NCBI GenBank assembly: GCA_009823505.1
Contig: VZQC01004719.1
Span: forward strand, 467,206 to 531,205
Direction of reading: 5' to 3'
Length of the DNA: 64,000 bases
Source: Rhizomys pruinosus
Lineage: Eukaryota > Chordata > Mammalia > Rodentia > Spalacidae
The notes beneath the pieces were generated by a model. The model was not told the DNA's origin and searched no databases. It saw nothing but the letters and a program-made list of their open reading frames with translations. The position numbers were made by a program, and so were the translations under genes. This document shows, piece after piece, positions 11,571 to 22,614 of this stretch. Positions within the stretch are counted from its first letter, which is position 1. The number at the start of each line of letters is the position of its first letter.

Positions 11571-11571
<1 letters not shown>
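10043..11571. other. AT-rich single-copy DNA
   Basis: No transposon or gene signal recognised over 1.5 kb. Contains a short direct repeat 'ttttttga..cctgaactttattt' near 10720-10770. Confidence 0.5.

Positions 11572-11608
<37 letters not shown>
11572..11608. repeat. (GT)n microsatellite
   Basis: About 18 uninterrupted GT units. Confidence 0.97.
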
Positions 11609-11610
<2 letters not shown>

Positions 11611-11749
11611 CAATAGATTCCCTCATTTAATTATTCATTTTTATATTTTAAAGTTTGTAGATCTGCTGAGGGTATAACAGGACTGAGACTTTCACTACTG
11701 AATAAACAGTATCTATGAGCTAAAGAGTGAGTGTTCAGTACAGCCTTGC

Positions 11750-12222
11750 TGTGATGGTTAATCCTGGGTGTTGACTTGACTAGACTAAGGAACAAATAAG
11801 AGAAAAAGGATCTTCAGATTGGACTACCTCAACCCGGATGGCCCTCCCCAAATGTGGGTGTTACCTTCTGCCGGCAGGCAGTATAAAAGGCCATGGCAGA
11901 AGGAGCTGGTCCCCTTTTTTCCTGTGGCTTGCCGCTCTCTCACTGGTGAGTTTGTCTTGCTGCTGTGATCAACCCTTAGGCTCCCAGTGTATACTGAGAC
12001 TGGCAGATCTCCTAGAATCCATCAGGCCTTCAGCACCAGATTGGGACTATGAGACATCCAGCCTTGCAGACTGAGCAGTTTCCTGGATTCTCAGCCTCTC
12101 CAGTTCGGCGAGGCTACTGTTGGATTACTTGAGCTCTGTCACATGAGCAAATCAATAAATTGTATATAGCTATATATATATTCATCCTGTTGATTCTGTT
12201 TCTTCAGAGCTGAATGAGAAAT
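11750..12222 (+). mobile_element. ERVL-type LTR (MLT2/MT2-like)
   Basis: Starts tgtgatggttaatcctggg and ends near 'ctgtttcttcagagctgaatg'. It contains TATA-like 'agtataaaagg' at 11881-11891 and 'caaatcaataaattg' near the 3' end. It aligns with 7525-8235 once the microsatellite and B1 there are ignored. Solo LTR; target duplication not found. Confidence 0.75.
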
Positions 12223-13148
12223 AACCTAGAGTCAGGAACTCTCCAATTTTCCTGTGACTAAGAAACATAAAGCTTGTTACAAAAATAGAGTCTTTGGCTA
12301 CCAACCTGGGAGATTTTGATTTTGTGTTTTGTACCTCCCAGATGGTTCTAATAGGAAAGATCAACAGATCTCCTGTACTAAATAATTGCAAGGTGATGTC
12401 TTTCAGGTATTTTCTGTGGGAATCACCTCTGCCTTCAGTGATGTGGGAGGAATCAGAGCCACCTTCTTGACATGCTCAGAGCATGAGCACTCTGGAAGTG
12501 CACACTGGGCAAGCAGATTATCCCCTCATTTGTCTCAGAGCATGGCAATTAGAATTCTGACTTTTGAAAGGCTGGAAAATGAGGCTTCCTAAGGACACAG
12601 CTTGGCAAGCCATGACTGTGCTGAGTCTCTGGGCTTTGGATGCCTGCCAGAAACACTTGCCCAGCACTAATTGCAGAGCACCTGAACTTTTATCCATCAT
12701 CTGTTCTGCTGCACAAAAACTTGAGCACTCAGATGAATGCTTTGTATTCTTCCCAACATTTCCAGGAAAGAGGAAAATCCTTTCATTTAATTAGGTTATT
12801 ATTTTCCATTTTGAAACTTCAATGGAGATTAGAAACAGGTGCCAGTTTCTCTTCAGCCTCTAGGCCTAAAGAAATCAGAATAACTGCTATTGAGGAAGGA
12901 AAGCAGATAAGGCCCCATCAGCAAGGCCATTAACTTGCTTCTACCTCTGGAGCTCAAAAACAGATGTTAATTACCTAACAATACAGCCTGAGCTGAAAAC
13001 AACTTAATCACTCACTGCCTGAGCTTTGTTGATTCCCCATTAATGCCTTCTGCTGGGTCCTTTATGCCTAGAATCAATCTCCCTTTTTCTCCCCCAACCT
13101 ACTTTTTCCCTTTAACTTGCATTCCTCCATTTCTATTTTAGTTTTTTG
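12223..13148. promoter_or_regulatory. Candidate conserved non-coding block
   Basis: Not recognised as any repeat. From about 12480 to 13080 the sequence is balanced in base composition and rich in homeodomain-type words: TTTAATTAGG at 12786-12795, TTAATTA at 12967-12973 and ATTAAT at 13039-13044. Such blocks are often distal enhancers. Open frames on both strands overlap and lack domain signals, so coding is unlikely. The regulatory role is inference. Confidence 0.3.
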
Positions 13149-13301
13149 GTGTTTATTTATTTATTTTTTAATTTGTTTGTTTGTTTTTTTAGATAGTGTC
13201 TCACATTGTATCCATGGCTGGCCTGGGACTCACACAGACCTACATACCTCTGCCTCCAAGTAAGTTCTGGGACTAAAGGTATCCACCACCAAAGCCAGCT
13301 T
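13149..13301 (-). mobile_element. Old B1 SINE
   Basis: T-rich tail, 'agatagtgtctcacattgta', 'ggctggcctgggactcacac' and an end at 'caccaccaaagccagct'. Strongly diverged B1 complement. Confidence 0.75.
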
Positions 13302-13359
13302 CTTATCTATTTTAGTAATGAAGTCTGTGTTTACTTTTTCAAGTTCCTGCCATTCTCAT

Positions 13360-13511
13360 GTCAGTCTGTTTGGGATGCTAGAACACAAATTCCATAAACT
13401 GGGTGGCTTATAAATGAAAAGAGAAAACAGACGCACATCCCCCCACACCTCCCACACATATACTCGCAGACACATGTAATATATACATGATAACCATGAT
13501 AAACCTGATAT

Positions 13512-13556
<45 letters not shown>

Positions 13557-13605
13557 TATTTGAGTTCTGGACGTCAAGCTCCAAGACTTAGTTGAGTGTT
13601 TTTGG
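13360..13605 (-). mobile_element. MLT1-like ancient MaLR LTR relic
   Basis: 'gtcagtctgtttgggatgct' and 'ccataaactgggtggcttat' are the complement of the MLT1 3' end. 'gagttctggacgtcaagctcc' continues it after an AT microsatellite (13510-13555) has expanded inside. Confidence 0.6.
13510..13555. repeat. (TA)n microsatellite
   Basis: Alternating TA tract flanked by ttatatta arms. Unstable, cruciform-prone sequence. Confidence 0.95.
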
Positions 13606-13614
13606 GCACATGAG

Positions 13615-14413
13615 GTGGTGGACCACTGGGAGAAAAGAACATATGGACTCCAGGTTCCAATTAGCCAAATTAGCTTTAATTTGGGCTGGCCAGCAACTGT
13701 AAGACCAGAATCGAGTCTTACCCTTGAGAGACCCCTAAGTGAGAGATGCAGAGACAAGACTCCCTGCAAAAGCAAGAGGTTTTTTCCTTCAGTGCACTGG
13801 GCTTTGCCTGTACAATGGGGAGAGGCCAACCCCAAGCAATCTCTGCATACAGGTTTTATACACTTAGAGCAGGGCAGGAATTGAACCTAGTCTCCTGTGT
13901 GACAGGCAGGGATACACAACATGCTTGGGTCTAGGTGGCCTGGGGCCAGGGCCCTCAGGGTTCTTCCTGGAATTACCCTGTTACTGCTGGACCTCGGGAG
14001 GGGTTGCCTATTGCTAAACCCAGGGAGGAAAGGCTCCTAGCCGATACAGTGGCTTTTTTTTTTTCCTAGACCTTTTATTCAGGGTCTAGGGGAATTTTAG
14101 TGGGGTTTGGTAACTTCTAGCCTTATTGGTTAATAGCAGAGTTACAGCTCCTGGTTAGGTCAGCCCACCTGCCCCACATACCAAAGGTTATCTTTAGACA
14201 CAGTCTTGTGACAGGAACGGGAAACTGGTCTAGGGGAATTTTTTCTTTATTGGTTCAGACTGGACCTGTTTCTCAAGCCTGGGATGTATCTGGTGGACTT
14301 CTGCCTGGGGGAAAGTGAATACCACCGAGCCTGTTTCTCAATGCCCTGGTTGCATCTGGTGGACTCCAGCCTGGGGGGAACTGAATGCTTAACCTTTGTC
14401 AGAGTAGAAGTCT
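13615..14413 (-). mobile_element. ERV LTR-like segment, R/U5 side and part of U3
   Basis: Read on the minus strand it has a TATA box in 'gtgtataaaacctgtatg' (complement at 13845-13862). Downstream come an R/U5-like pyrimidine-rich stretch, 'ggggtctctcaagggtaag' and an ATTAAA poly(A) signal variant near 13672. Upstream is a U3-like region with a tandem duplication at about 14266-14395. The same U3-like sequence appears to continue at 15840-16401, after the L1. Probably class II/ERVK-like from layout alone. A 159-codon minus frame (13356-13835) crosses several elements and is chance. Confidence 0.45.
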
Positions 14414-14426
14414 GGAATCAACTCTT

Positions 14427-15825
14427 TTTTTTTTTTTTTTTTTTTTTTTTGTTTTCTTTTTTTTTTTTTTCTAATTAAAATTATTTTTATTGAATGTTTG
14501 TGCATTTCCTACATTTTTCCAATTCCCGTCAGGCTTATTTCCCTTTCCCTCCCCCCCCACCCCCACCCCATCCCAGATCATGCATTCTTGCATAAACTGT
14601 TCCTGCATCTTTCTCTCAGGTTTTTTTTTTTTTCATTTTAGTTATTAGGTGATAACTCCATGAGTAAAAGGCATCCTTCTGCCATAACTGTCCTGCAGGC
14701 TGTTGTGCCCAATCACCTACGGCCCCACCATCCAGTGGGGGGTGCAAGGTTGTTTTTTCAATCACGTTGATCAAATGAGTGTCCAGACTACATTGCTTGT
14801 AATTCACCATGGACCAAAGACTCAACGTGAAACCCCAAACTCTGGAGGTGCTATAGAAGAGAAGCTTGGCAGCAGACTACACGACATAGGTTTGAGGAAA
14901 CGATTCCTAAATCAGACAGCAGCCTGCACAAGAATAAGATCGACATTGACAAATGATTACTCATTAACTCAAAAGCTTCTGTACATCAAAGGAAAGAATA
15001 AAGAGTGATGAGAAGACCCACCAGAGTGGCGAGGAAACCTTCACATCAGATACACATCTGACAAAGCCTTAATTTCCAGCGTATACAGCCTACTCAAAAA
15101 ACAAAGAAAGGAAAAGAAAAACAAATGAAATCATCACAAGATGGAGCCAAAAGATCTGAATAGAGATTCACAGAGGAGGAGTTAGAGCTGGCCGAGAAAC
15201 ATCCCCCTTAAGAAGGTTCAACACACTCTGATCATCAGGAATGCAAATTAAAACCAGTTTGCGATATCACCTTACTCCAATAAGGGACTGGCTAGGATCA
15301 GGAAACCCGAATGATACCAAGTGCATGGTAGAGGTTGTGGGAAAGGGGACACACTCATCCATTGGCTGGTGGGAATGTAACCTTGTACAGCCATGTGGAA
15401 AGCAGTGTGGAGAAACCCTTAGAAGACTCAAAATGAGCCTTCCAATTTTGACCGCAGTCATACCCAACTCCTGGGGTAGTATTACCCCACAAGACCCAAT
15501 ATCTTACTTGGACAAAGATACATGCACAGCTATGTTTATTGCAGCTACTGTCACATAGCAAAAAGCTGGAACCAGCCCAGGTGCCCTTCAACTGCTGAGT
15601 GGATAGAGAAAATGTGGTACATGTATACAATGGAATACTATGCAGCAGTAAAGAGGGACAACATCATGAAATTTGCAGGTAAATGGATGGAGCTGGAAGA
15701 CATTATGTTAAGTGAAGTAACACAGTCCCAGAAAAACAAACGACAAATGGTGTCCCTCATATGTGGATGCTAGTACCAACAACCCAGATATAAATATTTC
15801 TCATGGAGAGGGATGCATAGTAAAA
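14427..15825 (-). mobile_element. 5'-inverted (twin-primed) L1 insertion
   Basis: A single L1 insertion in two opposed parts. 14427-14804 is L1 3' UTR on the minus strand with its poly(A) as the T-rich run at 14427-14472. About 14805-15825 is the end of ORF2 on the plus strand, including 'aatgtggtacatgtatacaa' and 'atggatggagctggaagaca' and ending just past the ORF2 stop. Both outer ends abut a perfect 14-bp duplication, tggaatcaactctt (14413-14426 and 15826-15839). This is the product expected from twin priming during target-primed reverse transcription. ORF2 is frameshifted and dead. Confidence 0.85.
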
Positions 15826-15839
15826 TGGAATCAACTCTT

Positions 15840-16401
15840 ATCTCTTTACAACTGATTCCCAGGTTGGGATTTGGATGGTGGAGCTCCGACTCAGGGACAG
15901 GGTACCCTTAATGCGTATAAAGGCAAACACCATATCCTGGTGGAATTTTTGGAGAAATTCCAGTCAGACAATAAAATAACTAAGACCTCTGTTTCTGCCT
16001 GATGCAGGATTACAAAAGCTAAGATAAGCAGCAGATAGGCTGCAGGTAAATGTAAAACATTTACAAAAGATAAAATAGATAACAGGCACTAGAGCACATC
16101 TGCTGATAGAGGGTTATGAAGGTCAAGATAACCACTTGGCTCTTCTTGGACTTGTTTTCTGGGCCAGAGTTAGACCATTAAGACCAAAAGAGGGTTACCT
16201 ATGCTGTGTATATCATCACAGGGAACCTGTTTTCTGGCTCACATATGGAGCTTTTAGTTGCGTCCTCATATAGAGGAAGTTCCTTCTGTTATAATATCAT
16301 TAATACATTCATTAGGGTTCTACTCTCATGGTCTGAAAATGATCACATTGTAGAATAAGATTCATGACAGGAATTTTGGAGGAGGTGCCCTCCAGCCAGC
16401 A
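15840..16401 (-). mobile_element. ERV LTR-like segment, distal U3 part
   Basis: Continuation of the 13615-14413 segment after the L1. It has no coding potential. A possible LTR start is the complement of 'ggctggagggc...' near 16401, but a terminal duplication was not found. Confidence 0.35.
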
Positions 16402-16811
16402 CTGATCAGTGTGTTTTACTCCCCCAATGTCACTGTCAGCAGTAGAGACCCTGGCTACCTACCATTTGCCTTGTATTTATGAGGTATGATTGTTTCCTGA
16501 TGCAAGGCATGGCCTTAAACCTCCACCTCCACCTCCACCCAAAATTTATAAAATTATTTATCAAACAAGACATAAGAAAACATTCAAACATTTATGTGGA
16601 AAGGTCAACTTGAAATTTATGTTATTGAACAGCAGGAAACTTTTAGTTTTAATGACACTTAAGGTTGTTGTTTTGAGACAAAGAACTCATGAGAGGAAAC
16701 TAAACATTCTTTCTGGGACTAGAAACTACTGCTATAGACTGCTCTGATTGTGGTATGAGGGCAGGAAGTAATGCATTGATGAGTCTAAGTCATATGACTT
16801 TAAATTTTTAA
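16402..16811. other. Single-copy DNA with short (CCACCT)n
   Basis: Only a short CCACCT run at 16520-16540 stands out. Confidence 0.5.
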
Positions 16812-16940
16812 TTACATATTTATTTTGAGAGGGAAGCAGGGCATATGCAGAGTAAGGCACGTATCTGAGCATAAGGACTTGGTTCTCTCCTTGCACCATG
16901 TGGGTCGCAAGAATGCAGCTCAGATTCTTAGGCTCATCAG
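16812..16940 (-). mobile_element. Old B2/B3-type SINE
   Basis: A/T-rich tail, then 'gggcatatgcagagtaaggc', 'ctccttgcaccatgtgggtc' and a decayed head. Weak but in the right order. Confidence 0.45.
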
Positions 16941-16949
16941 TTTATGGTT

Positions 16950-17160
16950 GTCCAGGAGGAAAGACAGAGAAAGGGATGAGTAACTCAAAGATGGCATAGG
17001 CTTTATTCTGGAAAAATCCTGCAGATGCGATCTCTGGAGTAGGAAGCAGAGCTCCCTTGTCCACTTGAAGGCTGGGGTAGTTTAGGACTGAAAGAGAAGA
17101 GGAAGAAGATTGAAACATTTCTTTTTCTGGCCCCAGATCAGGTCTTGTCATGGGTAGCCT
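16950..17160 (-). mobile_element. LTR-like fragment with AATAAA
   Basis: On the minus strand, 'cttcctactccagagatcgc' is followed by 'ccagaataaagcctatgcc', like the R region of rodent ERV LTRs. Neither end is defined. Confidence 0.3.
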
Positions 17161-17309
17161 TAGGATGTGCGGTGAATTAAGAATGCCAGGCAGTCAGTAA
17201 ACATCTCTCCTTGTCAGCTGTTACTGAGGGGAGGGGAATCAACAGGATAGGGAAGACTAGAATATAGAAAACACGTTAGAATAGTTTTAAGAATTGTCAT
17301 TGTTGAATT

Positions 17310-17381
17310 AGAATGAGGAGCTTTACAACGTGGCCAACAGGTGGCAAGGGCTTTTACTCTTTGAGCCATCTCACTAGCCCA
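17310..17381 (-). mobile_element. Short tRNA-SINE head fragment
   Basis: 'ttgagccatctcactagccc' is the complement of a B2/B3 head; the remainder is lost. Confidence 0.45.
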
Positions 17382-18105
17382 AGTCAGCTGACTTCTAAGG
17401 GAGCAGTAATCTGAAGCAGAGAAATACTGCAAATACACTTTAAGTGACTCCTTCTGATGGTCTGAAATTTGATGCTACTTGCTGAGGTTGAGCTCAGCCC
17501 CAGCGGAGGAAATTGGATGCAGTCCACAGCTGTTAAGCTGACGTGTTTGGTGTGAGGGCAATGTAACTCTACTATCATAAGGGTCATTTTGTGAGGTGAC
17601 TCAAAGGAAGTGAAAGGACAGTTGGAGAAACTTAGCCAGTGATCTTTGAGAAAAAGTGAAGTAGAAATCCATATATTATCAAATTCCTTCAGGTTTAGAG
17701 AAGCAAAATCAAGCCTTCTTTTGTCTGAAATAATTTCAGTATAAAAATCAGAGGACTTAAACTCCAATTTCTTTGGGGCTAGAGAAGTAATATGAGTGAT
17801 GAGTGAAGTGGCCTGGATATTGAAATATTTCTGGACATATTTTCCCTTTGTCGCTAAGTTTTTCTTTCTTTCTTTTGGTAGATATTTGGGTCTAAAACTT
17901 TCATTTTCTCATAATTTCATTAGAGGAAGAATATCTGACTGAGAAGCTAAGAATGAGAATCTCTGCCTCAGGGATGGGAGTTTTAAGACAGCAGTGGCTA
18001 CTGTAGCTAACAGGTGAGAATGGGAACTCAGCCCTGCTCTTATTGTCAAAGGAAGCTAGACAACTTAGTTTTTATATAGAAACTCCTGCTTTTTAAGTTA
18101 CTTCT
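17382..18105. other. Single-copy DNA
   Basis: No repeat recognised. A 127-codon minus frame (17384-17767) has no domain signal. Composition is similar to the other conserved-looking blocks. Confidence 0.4.
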
Positions 18106-18451
18106 TGTGTTACTTTTCTGTTGCTGTGATAAAACAGCTTGACCAAGGCAACTTATAGACGGAGTTTATTTGGCTTACGATTCCAGGGATAAGGGTCTAC
18201 AATGGGGGAGGGGCGGTCATGGCAGGATTTGGCTGGTGCAGAAAGCCAAGCGATCATATCCTCAAGCAAGCACCGGAAGCAGAGAAGGGCGGAGAAGGAC
18301 TGGAAATGTGGCAAGTCTTAAGAACTCTCCAAGCCCACCCCCAGTGACATGTTTCCTCTGGCAAGGTCACACCCCCTAAAACCTCCCAAAATAGTACTCC
18401 CAAATGGGAACAAAATGTGGGAGCCTGTGTGGGTCATTTTTCACTCAAAAT
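18106..18451 (-). mobile_element. MaLR-type LTR
   Basis: Complement of a MaLR LTR. It starts 'tgtgttacttttctgttgctgtg' in the plus direction and ends near 'gtgtgggtcatttttcactc'. It retains 'cagtgacatgtttcctctgg' as in the 38732 copy. More diverged than that copy. Confidence 0.75.
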
Positions 18452-18900
18452 ATTGCAGATCTGCTAGTTCAACTTTTGTGGAATTATTTTTATCAGTGTA
18501 GACATCCCTAGGTCAACAGGTATATAGCTATCACCACATCCTTTGTTCTCAGTCCATGGTAAAGTTCCCATAGACAGAGAGATTTGATTTCTGAAGATAA
18601 CTGCCTAGTGAGTTGATAAACAACTTTCCTTTTATCTGGAGCTTTACTGATTATTTCTCCTTTGATTCTGGCCTCTGAAAATTTCCCTTGGTGAATCATC
18701 AGAAGAATATAGCTAGTGTCAATGCAAAAGCATAACTCTCAGCCTCAAAGGGGATAAGAGTTTATTCTGGAGTCCAATATGAGTGCCCATGGCCTGGAAA
18801 CACAGATTCAGGTTACCTACAATTCCATGTTTCAGCACGGTAACAGTTGCATTATAATTTTATAGTACCAGGGCACAGAGAAGTCATAAATCAAGACACT
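18452..18900. other. Single-copy DNA
   Basis: Nothing recognised. Confidence 0.5.
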
Positions 18901-19502
18901 CTCCTTTCATAAAAATATTTTATTTATTGTTTTTTCATTTTATGTGTGTGGTGGTTTGAATGAGAAGGTCCCCCATAGGCTTTAAATATTCAGACATTTT
19001 GTCACCAGTTGGTGACACTGTTTTGGGTGGTCTTAGACGGTGTGGCCATGCTGGAGGAAGTATGCCACTGGGGGTAGACTTAGTTCAAAAAGACTTGCCA
19101 GTCTTCAGTCTCTCTTTCTGCTTCCTGTGCTCACTGGAAGATGTGAATCCTGGCTTTCTGCTCCAGCTCCTGCCACCATGCTTCTGTGAAAGAATGGACT
19201 CTAATTCCCTGGAACCATCAATTGTAAGCTCAAATAAACTCTCCCTTTTATAAGTTCCTTTGGTCAGGGAGGTTTTATCACTGCAACAGAAAAGTGACTG
19301 ATACAATGTGTATGAATGAATTGCTTGCATGTAAGCAAATACACCAGTGTTGTAGAATGTCTGTGAAGGTCAGAAGAGGGTGTTGGATCCCCTGAAACTG
19401 GAATTAGGATGGTTTTTAGCCACCATGTGAATGCTGGGAATTGAGTGTGGTCCTCTGTAAAAGCAGCTAGTGCTCTTAACTGCTAATCCATCTCTCTAAC
19501 CC
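18901..19502 (-). mobile_element. Old B2/B3 SINE, split by an LTR
   Basis: The A/T-rich tail (18908-18946) and the body and head (19306-19502, with 'gtcagaagagggtgttggat' and 'aatccatctctctaacccc') are separated by the LTR at 18947-19305. The outer flanks carry the 10-mer tcaagacact at 18891-18900 and 19504-19513, probably the SINE target duplication. Confidence 0.75.
18947..19305 (+). mobile_element. Solo MaLR LTR (MT/ORR1-like)
   Basis: Starts tgtggtggtttgaatgag and ends 'gtgactgataca'. It is flanked by a perfect 5-bp duplication, atgtg (18942-18946 and 19306-19310), the length expected for this family. It has AATAAA in 'caaataaactctccc'. It inserted into an existing old SINE. Confidence 0.93.
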
Positions 19503-19657
19503 CTCAAGACACTTTTTAAATACATTGGTATACTTTCAGTAGGCAGGTCATAGCAAGGAGGGATTCCACTATAGGTCTCAGAAGCTACCTGATGTCATTC
19601 TTAGCCTTCTGATTGGTGGGAAACTGTTTCCTTTGTTACATTAATACATTTTTGGAA

Positions 19658-19801
19658 GGTCTTTTTTGAGACTGGGTCTCCTTATAGCCCCAGCTGGCCT
19701 GGAACTCACTCTGTAGATCAGGCTAGCCTTGAACTCACAGAGATCCACCTGCTTTTGCCTCCTGACTGCTGGGACTAAAAGCATGCACCACCACAACTGG
19801 C
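19658..19801 (-). mobile_element. B1 SINE
   Basis: Complement of B1 from 'tttttgagactgggtctcct' to 'caccaccacaactggct'. Moderately diverged. Confidence 0.9.
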
Positions 19802-20329
19802 TACCTTAATAGATTTTTTAATCAAAAGAATGTTAAGGCAGAAACAGAGGTAGGCAGAGGTGGCTGTTTATGGCTAAACAAGGCTTTAAATAATATGTAC
19901 ATAGGCTCTGGATCTGCAGCAGTCCAAACTCTCCACAGTCATTGAAGCATTGATCCATTAGTCAGCGTCACAGGAAGTTCAGTCCAAGACGCAAGACTTT
20001 TCTGGGAACATTTTTGTTCATACAAGTATAATCATGTGGCTTATACTATGAAATGGATTTTAATATACTTGTATGAAATCACTGTCCCCAAACATAGCAT
20101 GCAAGTGACAGCAAATTATCACTAGACCATCTCAACCATAATATTGGAAAAAGACTCCTCTTTGGTAATAGATATTTCAAGGGTACTTGAAATAATTTGA
20201 CACTGTAATTACAGAGAAAAATAGAAATACAAGAGGATTTTACCAAATATAAATTTCATTTATAGAAATGAAAAGATGAACAGTATAAAAAATGTAAAAC
20301 ACAGCGCAAAAAACCAAAACCAATACTAT
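19802..20329. other. AT-rich single-copy DNA
   Basis: Nothing recognised. Confidence 0.5.
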
Positions 20330-20460
20330 GGGTTTTCAAAAAATAAATCTACAGAGTACAGAAATTTGGTGAGGGGTTAGTAATGGGGGGTGCAGATGTG
20401 GGAGGGGATCTAAATCGATCAAAGCATATTGTATGAAATTTTCAAAAATTCAGTGAAAAT
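20330..20460 (+). mobile_element. L1 3' UTR end fragment
   Basis: G-rich run 'gtaatggggggtgcagatgt', then 'agcatattgtatgaaatttt' and an A-rich end. This is the L1 3'-end order also seen at 4170-4480. Confidence 0.55.
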
Positions 20461-20752
20461 GTTCCTGATTGTGGGTAAGCAAGCTCTACTGTTCCTTTTC
20501 TAAAAGTCTTCCATGTGAATTTATCAATGGATATATACTGTTGTAAAATGGTAAGTTTTGAGGAAAACTCAGACTCATCCATACAATGGATGTACAAGGA
20601 AACTTTTAAGCAACTTTAGCTTCTATCCCTGAATCTAAGGAATACTTTAAAATTTTAGGTGCCTCTTTGAGGAAAAAAGTAACTTTTATTGCTTAAGAGT
20701 CACTTTCCTGTGTTATAGATACAATTTTTTCATATTATATAAGAAATATTCA

Positions 20753-20901
20753 AAGCTGGGTGTGGTGGTGCATGCCTTTATCCTCAGTACATGGGGAGGC
20801 ATAGTCAGGTATCTCTGTGAGATTGAAGCCAGCCTGGTCTACAGTGTGTGTTCCAGGTCAGCTGGGGAAGGAAGACCATGTCTCAAAGAACAAAACAAAA
20901 T
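20753..20901 (+). mobile_element. B1 SINE, diverged
   Basis: 'agctgggtgtggtggtgcat' head, 'gaagccagcctggtctacag' middle, 'gtctcaaagaacaaaac' tail. Confidence 0.9.
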
Positions 20902-20939
20902 ATGTTCAGTGATGGCTCACATTTTCTGAGTTTAAATTT

Positions 20940-22245
20940 ATTAAAAAAATTTTTTTTACTTAAAACATTTTGCACATCACACATGAGTATAGCCTTCATA
21001 CAATTATAATTCTCCCTGTCCCCTTCCAACTACTTCACACCCCCTGATTTCCTCTCAATTTCTTGTCCCCATTCTTGAGCATTGTTGTTGCATATACATA
21101 CATGCATATAATAATATACATAATACACTGAAGCCATTCACTGTTGCTCCTGTGTACCTGTGTTGGCCACTTGGAGTTAGATAACCTCTCAGGGAGCTAG
21201 TCCCTGTAGAGAACTGATTCTCCTTCCCTCAGCATCCACTGGTTGCTTGCAGCTTTTCATGTTGAAGTGGGATCACTTGGAACTTTCCACCATCCATTTT
21301 GCTATCCATCCAAATGGTTTTGACATCATAAGCAGACCTTGTCAAACTACCATATTGTGGAGATTCCATTGGTGTGGCTTCCCTATCATGTCTAAAATGC
21401 CTTATGTAGCAGCAGGTGTCTTGTCCCTCTGGCTCTGAAATTCCTTCTGCCCCTCTTGCACCATCTTTTCTGAAACTTTATTTTATTTATTTTATTTTAT
21501 TTTATTTTATTTTATTTTATTTTATTTTATTTTTTTGGTCTTTTTGAGATAGGGTCTCTCTGCTGTAGTCCCAGCTGGCCAGAAACTTGACACGTAGACC
21601 AGACTGGCCTTGAACTCACAGAGATTTGCCTGCCTCTGCCTCCTGAGTGCTGAGATCAAGGCATGCGCCCCTGGGCACACTTGTTTCCTTTGTTTAACTA
21701 GTTGTGGGAATTCAGAGTCTACAGGTGTTGTAAAAAAGCTTCTTTGATGAGTGGTGAGAGGTACAGTTGTCTGTAAATATAAGGTACCTATTTAGAGAAA
21801 TTACATTAGTCTAGGTATATGAAAAATGTAGGTTTCTTCCTTCTCTAGGAACGATGCCACCTCCAGCCATTCATATTTGGCTATGTTTACAATACTGTAA
21901 ATGAGTTGCCTCCAATTGAGCAGGTCTTAACTCCAGTTAGACATGTTGATTAAACCCAAGATAAAAGTGCTACTATTGAAGCAAGCAATAGAGAGAGTTT
22001 GCTGATTGCTATGTTTTGTAGGCTTTAAAGCTGGGTAGGACAATTGGTTTTCTGCCTTGGCAGCTTACATAGTATCTTTTGCTACTATGAGAGCCAGTCT
22101 TCAGGGAGGAGGGTTCCAGGTCCGTTCCAGCTCCATTTTTTCAAGTCCCATTTCTGAAATATGTCCTGTCTTCAGCAATAAGGTTTTACCTTCAAGTTTT
22201 GGGAGGCAATCAAGGGCTATGGCAATAGCTTGTATTACTTTTGCT
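20940..22245 (-). mobile_element. L1 3' UTR copy with a B1 inside
   Basis: Non-coding minus-strand L1 3' UTR text, C-rich on the plus strand ('ctccctgtccccttccaac'). It is interrupted by a (TTTTA)n tail and B1 at about 21477-21677 and resumes to about 22245. No TSD identified. Confidence 0.55.
21477..21677 (-). mobile_element. (TTTTA)n and B1 SINE
   Basis: The pentanucleotide tract at 21477-21532 is the expanded tail of the minus-strand B1 that follows it ('ctttttgagatagggtctct' to 'gcctcctgagtgctgag'). Confidence 0.88.
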
Positions 22246-22251
22246 TACTTT

Positions 22252-22496
22252 TTTTTTTTAATATTTATTATTTATTTTTATGTGTATGAATGTACTGTCT
22301 GCATGGAGGTCTGTGCACCCGTGTCGTGCAATGCCGCGGAGGTCAGAAGAGGGTCTCAGATTCCCCTGGAACTGGAGTTCTCCAGGAACTGGAGTTACAG
22401 ACGGTTCTTAGCCGCCATGTGGGTGCTGGGGATCGAACCTGGGTTCTCTGCAAGAGCAGTCGGTGCTCTTAACCGCTAGGCTATCTCTCCAGCCCC
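22252..22496 (-). mobile_element. B2 SINE, duplicated-box subtype
   Basis: Complement of B2 ending 'ctatctctccagcccc'. It has the doubled 'ggaactggagtt' motif and several preserved CpGs (cgtg, ccgcgg, gacggt), so it is young. The adjacent 22497-22610 is an older B2-like copy in the same orientation, ending 'gagccatctctctagacc'. Confidence 0.93.
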
Positions 22497-22610
22497 ACTT
22501 TTATGTGTATTAGTGTTTTGCCTGTATGTATATAAGTGATAGGAACTGAACTTAGATCCTCTGGAAGGACAGCTAGTGCTCTTAAATGCTGAGCCATCTC
22601 TCTAGACCTG
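22497..22610 (-). mobile_element. Old B2-like SINE
   Basis: Retains 'cctctggaaggacagctagt' and the head complement. Heavily diverged and shortened. Confidence 0.65.
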
Positions 22611-22614
22611 AGTA

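Noticed and set aside
13356..13835. 159-codon minus-strand frame
   Set aside because: It crosses an LTR-like U5, an AT microsatellite and an MLT1 relic; no domain and no single origin.
22057..22479. Recurring open frames reading like 'MYECTVCMQVCAPVSCNA' in several places
   Set aside because: They are antisense translations of B2 SINEs and recur only because the SINE recurs; not a cysteine-rich protein family.
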